This document shows, piece after piece, positions 1-5,920 of a DNA stretch of 6,208 nt. Made by a program: the position numbers and the translations under genes. Every line of letters begins with the position of its first letter. Position 1 is the stretch's first letter. Under the pieces are notes generated by a model that was not told the origin of the DNA, ran no database searches, and was given only the letters and a program-made list of their open reading frames with translations. This DNA comes from Sphingomonadales bacterium. GTDB lineage: Bacteria; Pseudomonadota; Alphaproteobacteria; Sphingomonadales; Emcibacteraceae. The stretch is from the NCBI GenBank assembly GCA_011051815.1, contig DRKK01000037.1:1-6208 (forward strand), given 5' to 3'.

Positions 1-1
1 A

Positions 2-1300
2 ATTCCCGCATTGAAAGCCATCATTGCCAAGCTGAAAGCCACGGGCGGCACCTGTCATATGATGGGTCTGTTGTCACCGGGCGGGGTTCATAGCCATCAG
101 GACCATATGGTGGCCTTAGCAAAGGTGTTATCGGCGGCGGGCATTTCGGTGGCCATTCATGCCTTTCTGGATGGCCGCGATGTGCCGCCCAGCAGTGCCA
201 AGGGCTTTGTGGAAAAATTTGAACAGGATATTGCGCCGCTGGGCCGGGTGAGTATTGCCACGGTCAGCGGACGTTATTATGCCATGGACCGGGACACGCG
301 CTGGGACCGGGTGTCAAAGGCTTATACGGCCATGGTGGACGGCAGTGGCCCGCGCGGGGCCACGGCGCTTGAGGCTATTACGGCCAGTTACGCTGAAAAT
401 ATTACCGATGAATTTGTCCTGCCGACCATTATTGATGGTTTTGAGGGTATGAAAGACGGGGATGGTTTGCTGATGGCTAATTTCCGGGCGGACCGGGCGC
501 GGGAGATTCTGACCGCGCTGGTGGACCCGGCTTTTGATGGCTTTGTCCGTGACCGAAAGGTGGACTTTTGTTGCCGCCTAGGCATGAGCGAATATTCAGC
601 GGCCCTGAGCGGGTTTATGGATGTTATGTTTCCGTCCGATGAGCTTGAGGATACTTTGGGCGAGGTGGTGTCCCGCAACGGCTTGAGGCAATTGCGCATT
701 GCCGAGACAGAAAAATATGCCCATGTGACCTTTTTCTTTAATGGCGGCAGTGAGAGTATTTATGATGGCGAAAGCCGTATTTTGGTGCCGTCCCCGGATG
801 TGGCAACCTATGACCTGAAACCGGAAATGTCGGCGCCTGAAGTGACCGATAAGCTGGTGGCGGCCATAGGTTCGCGGGAATATGATCTTATCGTGGTCAA
901 TTTTGCCAACCCGGATATGGTGGGCCATACGGGCGTCTTGTCGGCGGCGAAAATTGCCGTTGAAACCGTGGATAACAGCCTAGGCCGGCTTGAAGCGGCC
1001 TTGAAAAAGGTCGGCGGCGTGATGCTGGTGACCGCAGACCATGGTAATATTGAGGTCATGAAAGACCCAAAAAGCGGACAGCCTCATACGGCTCATACCA
1101 CCAATCTGGTGCCGTTTATTTTGGTCAATGGCGAGGTGGCTTCCCTTGAAGTCGGGCAGAAATTCGCCCTGAGCAATGGCTGCCTTGCGGATGTGGCCCC
1201 GACTATACTTACGCTCATGGGGCTGGAACAGCCCCCGGCCATGACCGGCCATTCTCTGTTAACCCTTGCGCAAGCCGGGGAGGACCGCGCCACTGCTTAA
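2..1300 (+). CDS. gpmI: 2,3-bisphosphoglycerate-independent phosphoglycerate mutase, 5' end missing
   Basis: Cytoplasmic glycolytic/gluconeogenic enzyme that interconverts 3- and 2-phosphoglycerate using two Mn2+ ions. The frame is open from base 2, so the TTG at 11 is an internal Leu codon and the true start lies off the left edge. About 430 of the usual ~510 residues are present; the missing N-terminus should carry the catalytic Ser. Numbering from base 11, the substrate-binding domain shows LLSPGGVHSH (20-29), HAFLDGRD (50-57), GRYYAMDRDTRWDR (87-100) and NFRADRARE (157-165). The phosphatase-like domain then gives the metal ligands: Asp302 and His306 in NPDMVGHTG, Asp343 and His344 in TADHGN, and His362 in HTAHT. 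KYAHVTFFFNGG (235-246) is also a family signature. All visible key residues are intact, so the gene looks functional. Its 3' end overlaps envC, which suggests cotranscription and translational coupling. Confidence 0.97.
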   Translation: MPALKAIIAKLKATGGTCHMMGLLSPGGVHSHQDHMVALAKVLSAAGISVAIHAFLDGRDVPPSSAKGFVEKFEQDIAPLGRVSIATVSGRYYAMDRDTRWDRVSKAYTAMVDGSGPRGATALEAITASYAENITDEFVLPTIIDGFEGMKDGDGLLMANFRADRAREILTALVDPAFDGFVRDRKVDFCCRLGMSEYSAALSGFMDVMFPSDELEDTLGEVVSRNGLRQLRIAETEKYAHVTFFFNGGSESIYDGESRILVPSPDVATYDLKPEMSAPEVTDKLVAAIGSREYDLIVVNFANPDMVGHTGVLSAAKIAVETVDNSLGRLEAALKKVGGVMLVTADHGNIEVMKDPKSGQPHTAHTTNLVPFILVNGEVASLEVGQKFALSNGCLADVAPTILTLMGLEQPPAMTGHSLLTLAQAGEDRATA

Positions 1301-2588
1301 GATATTTCACCATATTGTCCTCCTGGGTCTGATGCTGGCTTTTGTCCCGTTGCCGAATGACGTTCGGGCGGCGGAGCCTCAGGGAAAAGAGCTTGAGAAG
1401 ATTCAGCAGAAAATCACTAAAACCAGCGAACGGGCGCGAAAATTTGAGCAGGAAGCGGATAATCTGGGCCAAAAAATTAATGACCTGAGTCAGGATTTGG
1501 TAAAGGCGGCCAGAAAAATTCAGGATGCGGAAGACAAAATTTATGTCCGGGAAGATCGGCTCTATCTGTTGAACGCACAGGAAAAAACCTATCAGAAAAA
1601 CCTGATCGCCAGATATGACCAGATGGCCAAAACGCTGGCCGCCATGCAACGGTTAAGCCAGCAACCGGCGGAATTGGTGACCTATCGCCCGGAAAAGGCC
1701 ATCAACAGCCTGCGCAGTGCCAGCCTGTTGAAAGTTCTGCAACCGGAATTGAAAAAGCGGGCGGAAAATATCAAAAAGGATATGACGGAATTGCGCAGCC
1801 TGCGGGCGGAGATTGCAGCGGAACGGGCGGAATTAAAAACCCTGCTTAGTGGGCTGACCCTGGAACAGATTGAAATGAATCAATTGCTGGCGGAACGGCG
1901 GCAGAGACAGAAAGAATTGCGCCGGGCAACCCGGGAAGAACGCAAAAAACTGAAACAATTTGCCGCTAAAGCCAAAAATCTACAGGATTTGATTGTTCGC
2001 ATTGAACAGGAAGCCAAAATCCGGGCGGCGAAAAAGGCCAAGGCCGCCCTTGCCGCCGCCAAGCGGGCAACGGACAAACCGGTAAAGAGCGGGGATAAGC
2101 CCCGGTCGAAGCTGGCCCGTAACCGTCTTGAGTCGGTGCCGGCGGGCAGCCTGTCTTTTGCCAAGGCGCGGGGTCATCTGCCCCTGCCCGTGCGCGGTTC
2201 CATTGGCCGGATTTTTGGTTCAAAAACGCCGGAAGGCCAGTCCTCGGAAGGGATTACCATCCATACCCTGCCCCGGGCAACGGTGGTGGCCCCCCATGAT
2301 GGCCGAATTGTTTTTGCCGGAAAATTCAGATCTTACGGCCAATTGTTGATTATCTCCCACGGACCGGAGTATCATACGCTTTTAGCGGGCATGACCCGGC
2401 TGGATGCGGAAGTGGGCCAATGGGTATTAAAGGGTGAACCTGTCGGACAAATGGCGACAAAAGATGAAATCACCAAAACGACCACAGGCGGGACTGTTGG
2501 ACAGGACCTCTATGTGGAATTAAGACGAATGGGAAAACCCATCAATCCGTTGCCGTGGATCGCGGCGCGGGACAGAAAGGTACTTTGA
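1266..2588 (+). CDS. envC: Murein hydrolase activator EnvC-like protein (signal peptide, coiled coil, degenerate LytM/M23)
   Basis: Periplasmic protein expected to switch on N-acetylmuramoyl-L-alanine amidases at the division septum. From TTG 1266 it is 440 aa (E. coli EnvC is about 420). Residues 1-35 form a signal peptide: basic start, hydrophobic IVLLGLMLAFVPL, likely cleavage near VRA. Residues 38-260 are charged, Lys/Glu/Arg/Gln-rich and heptad-like, as in the EnvC coiled coil; 250-285 is a basic Ala/Lys linker; 306-432 is a LytM domain ending in LYVELRRMGKPINPLPWI. The zinc ligands of active M23 peptidases are not seen: the HxGxD position reads SEGIT and the HxH position reads DLYVE, which fits a non-catalytic activator. 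The start is uncertain: an in-frame stop at 1260-1262 makes TTG 1266 the earliest option, but a strong Shine-Dalgarno points to CTG 1293 (431 aa). ATG 1332 would lose half of the signal peptide. It overlaps gpmI and ends 3 bases before ctpA. Confidence 0.93.
   Translation: MRKPGRTAPLLKIFHHIVLLGLMLAFVPLPNDVRAAEPQGKELEKIQQKITKTSERARKFEQEADNLGQKINDLSQDLVKAARKIQDAEDKIYVREDRLYLLNAQEKTYQKNLIARYDQMAKTLAAMQRLSQQPAELVTYRPEKAINSLRSASLLKVLQPELKKRAENIKKDMTELRSLRAEIAAERAELKTLLSGLTLEQIEMNQLLAERRQRQKELRRATREERKKLKQFAAKAKNLQDLIVRIEQEAKIRAAKKAKAALAAAKRATDKPVKSGDKPRSKLARNRLESVPAGSLSFAKARGHLPLPVRGSIGRIFGSKTPEGQSSEGITIHTLPRATVVAPHDGRIVFAGKFRSYGQLLIISHGPEYHTLLAGMTRLDAEVGQWVLKGEPVGQMATKDEITKTTTGGTVGQDLYVELRRMGKPINPLPWIAARDRKVL
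1277..1284 (+). promoter_or_regulatory. Strong Shine-Dalgarno (GGGGAGGA) inside gpmI, deciding the envC start
   Basis: GGGGAGGA lies in the last codons of gpmI. Eight bases separate it from an in-frame CTG at 1293-1295, a normal initiation distance. It lies downstream of TTG 1266, so it cannot serve that codon, and 47 bases before ATG 1332, which is too far. Starting at CTG 1293 would give MLKIFHHIVLL, a compact signal-peptide N-terminus, with an 8-base overlap with gpmI. The site is clearly visible; its use is inference, since the G-rich run could also be chance coding sequence. Confidence 0.55.
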
Positions 2589-2591
2589 TAG

Positions 2592-3938
2592 ATGAAAAAA
2601 TATGTAACAACCATAATGGTGTCTTTTGCCGTTGTCAGCATGACGCTTCTCGGCGCGAATATGGTACAGGCGAAAAGCTCGGACACATATAAGCAGCTCA
2701 ATCTGTTTGGGGATGTTTTTGAAAAAATCCGGTCCCAATATGTGCGGGAAGTTACCGATGAAGAGCTGATTGAGGCCGCGATCAATGGTATGTTAAGCTC
2801 ACTGGACCCCCATTCAAGCTATCTGACCGCCAAGGGATTTGATGATATGCAGGTTCAGACCAAGGGCGAGTACGGCGGCCTTGGTATGGAGGTGACGCTG
2901 GACAAAGGCGTTGTCCGTGTGGTGTCACCTATTGATGATACCCCGGCCTCACGCGCAGGAATTCAATCGGGGGATTATATCACCAAGCTGGACGGTGAAT
3001 CTATTATGGGTCTGAGCCTGACCGATGCCGTATCAAAGATGAAGGGCGAGGTTGGCACTGATATTGTGATCACGGTGGTGCGCAAGGGCGAAAAAGAACC
3101 GCTGGAGATTACCCTGACCCGTGATACCATCACTCTGAAATCTGTCCGTCATCACCTTGAAGGCGAAGTGGGCTATGTTCGTATTTCATCTTTTACGGAA
3201 AAAACCGAAAGTGGTCTGATTGACGCTTTGGATAAGATCAAGACGGAACTGGGGGATAATCTTCAGGGCATTGTCCTTGATTTACGCAATAATCCGGGCG
3301 GTCTTTTGAATCAGTCCATTGCGGTTTCAAGCCAGTTTCTGGCACGCGGCGAGGTGGTATCCACCCGCACCCGAAATGATGAGCATGTTCAGCGTTATCC
3401 GGCGCGCAAAGGCGACAGCATAGACGGCAAGCCGTTGATTGTTCTGATTAACGGCGGATCAGCCTCAGCTTCGGAAATTGTCGCCGGGGCGTTGCAGGAT
3501 CACCGCCGGGCAGTTGTGGTTGGCACCCAGTCCTTTGGTAAAGGGTCGGTTCAAACGGTTATCCCTTTGGGGGCGAATGGCGCCATGCGTTTGACAACGG
3601 CTTATTATTTCACCCCGTCAGGAAATTCCATTCAGGGCGAAGGCATTACGCCGGATGTTATTGTGGAACAGGTCCGGTTTGATAAATCCAAGACCATCAA
3701 CAGCCGCCGCCGTTCGGAACATGATTTGCGCGGAAGTCTGGCCAATCCCAACGAGAAGAAAGACGAAAAAGACACCTCGAAAGATTCGAAAGCTGATAAC
3801 AAGGATAAAGTCGGCGAAGATAGTGATGGGGACAAAAAGGATGAGGCCCGTCCCTTGACCACGGCACAGGAGGATTATCAGTTGAATTATGCGGTCAATC
3901 TGTTGCACGGCATGTCTATTGCCAGAAATGTTGATTGA
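2592..3938 (+). CDS. ctpA: Carboxy-terminal processing protease CtpA (S41 family, PDZ)
   Basis: Secreted serine protease with a Ser/Lys dyad that cleaves envelope proteins from or near their C-termini; bacterial relatives control peptidoglycan hydrolases and lipoproteins. The 448 aa protein starts with a signal peptide (MKKYVTTIMVSFAVVSMTLL, cleavage probably after MVQA at 27). Residues 30-95 form the N-terminal helical region (SSLDPHSSYL), 97-180 a PDZ domain, and 185-360 the S41 core. Catalytic Ser292 is in GGSASASEI, Lys317 in QSFGKGSVQ, with Gln321 after it; LRNNPGG (231-237) is also typical. Residues 376-420 are a very charged Lys/Asp/Glu linker, followed by a short conserved-looking helix (EDYQLNYAVNLLHG). 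An in-frame TAG at 2589-2591 fixes ATG 2592 as the start. An AAGG at 2577-2580, inside the end of envC, is the likely ribosome site. The 3-base gap to envC suggests one operon and a shared role in wall remodelling. Confidence 0.96.
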   Translation: MKKYVTTIMVSFAVVSMTLLGANMVQAKSSDTYKQLNLFGDVFEKIRSQYVREVTDEELIEAAINGMLSSLDPHSSYLTAKGFDDMQVQTKGEYGGLGMEVTLDKGVVRVVSPIDDTPASRAGIQSGDYITKLDGESIMGLSLTDAVSKMKGEVGTDIVITVVRKGEKEPLEITLTRDTITLKSVRHHLEGEVGYVRISSFTEKTESGLIDALDKIKTELGDNLQGIVLDLRNNPGGLLNQSIAVSSQFLARGEVVSTRTRNDEHVQRYPARKGDSIDGKPLIVLINGGSASASEIVAGALQDHRRAVVVGTQSFGKGSVQTVIPLGANGAMRLTTAYYFTPSGNSIQGEGITPDVIVEQVRFDKSKTINSRRRSEHDLRGSLANPNEKKDEKDTSKDSKADNKDKVGEDSDGDKKDEARPLTTAQEDYQLNYAVNLLHGMSIARNVD

Positions 3939-3959
3939 CGGAAAAAGGTCTGATGAAAA

Positions 3960-5069
3960 ATGGGTGAGGCACCTGAATTAACCAGTATAACCCGCCGGAA
4001 AACCGTTCGACCGTTGGTCGCTGCATGGATGTTCGTGATCGTCCTGATGGCGACGGGGGCTATCTGGTTGTCTCTGTCTGATGATGTTGAAACGGCCCCG
4101 GAAGTTGCTCCGACACATGAGGCAAACGCGCCTTCGGGGGAAAATATTTCCATAGCCTTGGCGGATGATGTCGGTCACGGAACGGTACCCATATCTGCGA
4201 CGGAAAATTCCGTGCCGGTGGGTGAAGAACAGCCTGCACATAAGGACTTAAGTTTGGTTAAGGCCCCTATTGATGGTCTGACCCATAAGGGCGCCAATGG
4301 GTTTCTGCCGGTTCTTGGCCCGGATTCCAAGGTCGCCTGGAAAGAATATGCCCGGCCGGTTGGCGCCGCAGGTCAGGCATCTGATGAACGGCCCCAGCTT
4401 GCCATAATTGTCACGGGTATTGGCCTGAACAGCCGGTCCAGCAATCTGGCATTGGCCCAATTACCGGGCGAAATAGATTTTGGCTTTTCGCCTTATGGCC
4501 GGAACTTACAGGTTTGGATGGATAAGGCGCGGGCCAAAGGCCATGAGGGTTTTTTGATGATCCCAACCGAGCCGGTCAGCTATCCGGAAAATGATCCCGG
4601 TCCCCATACTTTGCTGGCCGGAGCGCCGGAGCGGGATAATCTGAAAAAACTGGATTGGTTATTGTCACAGGTCACGGGCTATGTGGGGGTGATAAATGAA
4701 ATGGGGTCAAAATTCACCACATCGGAAAAAGATGTTATGCCTATCCTGAACGACCTGAATGGACGGGGGTTGATGGTTTTGGACGCCAAATCCACCCGTT
4801 TCAGTGTGGTTGGTGCGGCGGCCCGGCGAATTTCCATGCCCAGGGCCATTAATAATCTTTATTTAGATAATCAGCTGAATGCCGCAGAAATCAGCCGTAA
4901 TCTGACGGCGCTGGAAAATACCGCCCGGACATATGGCGTGGCCCTTGGCGTGGCCCGCGCCTTTCCCCTGACCATCAGGGAAATCGAAAAATGGGCAAGG
5001 GAACTTGAGGCGCGCGGTGTGGACCTTGTCCCGGTCACCGCTATCGCCAATCGTCAACCGATCCGGTAG
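3960..5069 (+). CDS. Divergent polysaccharide deacetylase family protein (YibQ/DUF610), membrane-anchored
   Basis: 369 aa. A short basic cytoplasmic N-terminus (TRRKTVR) leads into one membrane segment at about 17-40, then a variable Ala/Glu/Pro-rich periplasmic stretch (41-110), a conserved-looking LPVLGPDSKVAWKEYARP segment (116-133), and the divergent deacetylase domain (145-365). Domain marks are AIIVTGIGL (148-156), FGFSPYGRNLQVW (174-186), GHE (194-196), EPVSYPENDPGP (204-215), GYVGVINEMGS (240-250), LMVLDAKS (271-278) and a C-terminal LEARGVDLVPVTA. The fold is related to NodB-type carbohydrate deacetylases, but the substrate of this branch is not known to me and the expected metal ligands appear replaced, so enzymatic activity is doubtful. 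An in-frame TGA at 3954-3956 makes ATG 3960 the first possible start; the next Met (24) is inside the membrane segment. AAAAAGG at 3942-3948 is the likely ribosome site, at a long 11-base spacing. Last gene of the tight gpmI-envC-ctpA run. Confidence 0.9.
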   Translation: MGEAPELTSITRRKTVRPLVAAWMFVIVLMATGAIWLSLSDDVETAPEVAPTHEANAPSGENISIALADDVGHGTVPISATENSVPVGEEQPAHKDLSLVKAPIDGLTHKGANGFLPVLGPDSKVAWKEYARPVGAAGQASDERPQLAIIVTGIGLNSRSSNLALAQLPGEIDFGFSPYGRNLQVWMDKARAKGHEGFLMIPTEPVSYPENDPGPHTLLAGAPERDNLKKLDWLLSQVTGYVGVINEMGSKFTTSEKDVMPILNDLNGRGLMVLDAKSTRFSVVGAAARRISMPRAINNLYLDNQLNAAEISRNLTALENTARTYGVALGVARAFPLTIREIEKWARELEARGVDLVPVTAIANRQPIR

Positions 5070-5072
5070 TTA

Positions 5073-5786
5073 TCAGGCTAAATCCGCAAAATATTTGTCA
5101 CAAATACGGTTGGTGAAGGCCACCAGATTATCATGCTTTCGCGCGGCGTCAAATATGGGCGCGGTGAAGGTATCGGATAGTACCATCTGAGACAAAATTC
5201 CATAAGCAGCGGCATCCAGAGAAGAGGGCATATCCCCAAAAAAATATTCCTTGTCCCCCAGCGCATCGGACAGAGCCTTTAAATCCCACGTGCCAATTTC
5301 AGTGATTTCTGCTTTTGAATGGCGGCCAATGCCATGACTTTTCATGCCCTTAAGGACATTTTTGCGTACCATAGCCGGGACAAATAATTTTAAAGGAAAG
5401 GGCAGGTTGCCAAAGAACATCTGTCGGATAATGACCCAGTTATGATCCAATATCCATCGGGCATGGACCATCGTCCAATAGAGATTCTCATCAATCATTT
5501 TGATTAGACCATGGGCGGTTGCTTTTTGGGCATCTGTCAGATGACCATCAAGCATATGGTCATGCTTCTGTTCCAGATGCCGGATGATAAAGCTGGAATC
5601 AGCGATGGTTTGTCCATCGTCACGAATGAAGGGCAGCTTGTCCTTGGGTGACTTGCGCAGGTTATCGGGGCTGCTATGGGTCTCAAAGGGCAGTCCGGTC
5701 ATCCTCAGGTAGGTTTCCACCTTGACGCAAAAGGGGCTTGGGTCACATATTTTTCCGCGTGGCCCAAAGTTGTATAATTCAATCAT
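5073..5786 (-). CDS. Glutathione S-transferase family protein (Fax/metaxin-like)
   Basis: 237 aa cytosolic protein of the thioredoxin-fold GST superfamily. The N-terminal domain (1-75) has MIELYNFGP, then DPSPFCVKVETYLRMTGLPFE (15-35), K50-LPFI with the cis-Pro at 52, and ADSSFII (62-68), the usual site for the glutathione gamma-glutamyl group. The helical C-terminal domain (85-235) carries FFGDMPSSLDAAAYGIL (182-198), with the Ser188-x-x-Asp191 N-capping box. The SPFC motif and the C-terminal pattern fit the bacterial 'failed axon connections'/metaxin-like group rather than classical detoxifying GSTs; substrate unknown. ATG at 5784-5786 is the first start after an in-frame stop (5814-5816), with a weak GGGA upstream. 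It is tail to tail with the deacetylase-like gene, 3 bases between stop codons, and divergent from rppH. It looks like an addition to an otherwise common alphaproteobacterial gene order. Confidence 0.92.
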   Translation of the reverse strand: MIELYNFGPRGKICDPSPFCVKVETYLRMTGLPFETHSSPDNLRKSPKDKLPFIRDDGQTIADSSFIIRHLEQKHDHMLDGHLTDAQKATAHGLIKMIDENLYWTMVHARWILDHNWVIIRQMFFGNLPFPLKLFVPAMVRKNVLKGMKSHGIGRHSKAEITEIGTWDLKALSDALGDKEYFFGDMPSSLDAAAYGILSQMVLSDTFTAPIFDAARKHDNLVAFTNRICDKYFADLA

Positions 5787-5821
5787 ATTTTCGTCCCATT
5801 TATATTTTAATATTCACATGA

Positions 5822-5850
5822 AAAGTGTTCTATATTTGTTCTTTTGTCAA
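5822..5850 (-). promoter_or_regulatory. Possible promoter for the GST gene (-35 clear, -10 weak)
   Basis: On the minus strand, bases 5850-5845 read TTGACA, a perfect -35, and the base before gives CTTGACA, the form often seen in alphaproteobacteria. The hexamer 17 bases downstream (5827-5822) reads CACTTT, a poor -10, and 16- or 18-base spacings are no better. TATAGA at 5834-5829 resembles a -10 but lies only 10 bases away. A promoter must exist for this divergent gene, but its -10 is not certain. The GST leader would be about 30 bases. Confidence 0.35.
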
Positions 5851-5860
5851 GTAAAGTTTT

Positions 5861-5870
5861 TTTGATCAAA
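5861..5870. promoter_or_regulatory. Perfect 10-base palindrome TTTGATCAAA over the rppH -35
   Basis: TTTGATCAAA is its own reverse complement, centred between 5865 and 5866, and overlaps the proposed rppH -35. It is 10 bases from the minus-strand -35 of the GST gene. Position and symmetry fit an operator for a dimeric repressor, but short AT-rich palindromes occur by chance, and this lacks the gap between half-sites seen in CRP/FNR boxes. Confidence 0.3.
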
Positions 5871-5890
5871 TGGCCAAAGAGGATTATAGT
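5862..5890 (+). promoter_or_regulatory. Sigma-70-like promoter for rppH
   Basis: A -35 box TTGATC (5862-5867, 4 of 6 to TTGACA) and a -10 box TATAGT (5885-5890, 5 of 6 to TATAAT) are separated by exactly 17 bases. Transcription would start near 5897, giving a leader of about 24 bases before the rppH ATG. The gene to the left is on the opposite strand, so rppH needs a promoter in this gap. The -35 lies within a perfect palindrome, which makes control by a dimeric regulator possible. Prediction from sequence only. Confidence 0.6.
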
Positions 5891-5920
5891 AATTCCGGTA
5901 AATAACGGATAATAGTAAAT

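Noticed and set aside
388..928. Overlapping minus-strand open frames of about 100 codons inside gpmI
   Set aside because: They are antisense to conserved catalytic segments of gpmI and have no plausible protein features.
1215..1649. 144-codon open frame on the minus strand across the gpmI-envC junction
   Set aside because: It is antisense to two well-supported genes, with no ribosome site or recognisable motif; its hydrophobic/Arg-rich make-up is what the complement of Lys/Glu-rich coiled-coil coding gives.
2184..2561. Active M23 zinc endopeptidase
   Set aside because: The HxGxD and HxH ligand positions are not conserved, so the LytM domain is better read as an EnvC-type activator.
5058..5075. 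Terminator hairpin between the convergent genes (CCG ATC CGG around 5058-5066)
   Set aside because: The stem is only three base pairs with a three-base loop and no T-run, too weak to call a terminator.
5861..5870. FNR/CRP-type binding site
   Set aside because: TTTGATCAAA resembles fused FNR half-sites, but the four-base gap in TTGATnnnnATCAA is missing, so only a generic palindrome is reported.
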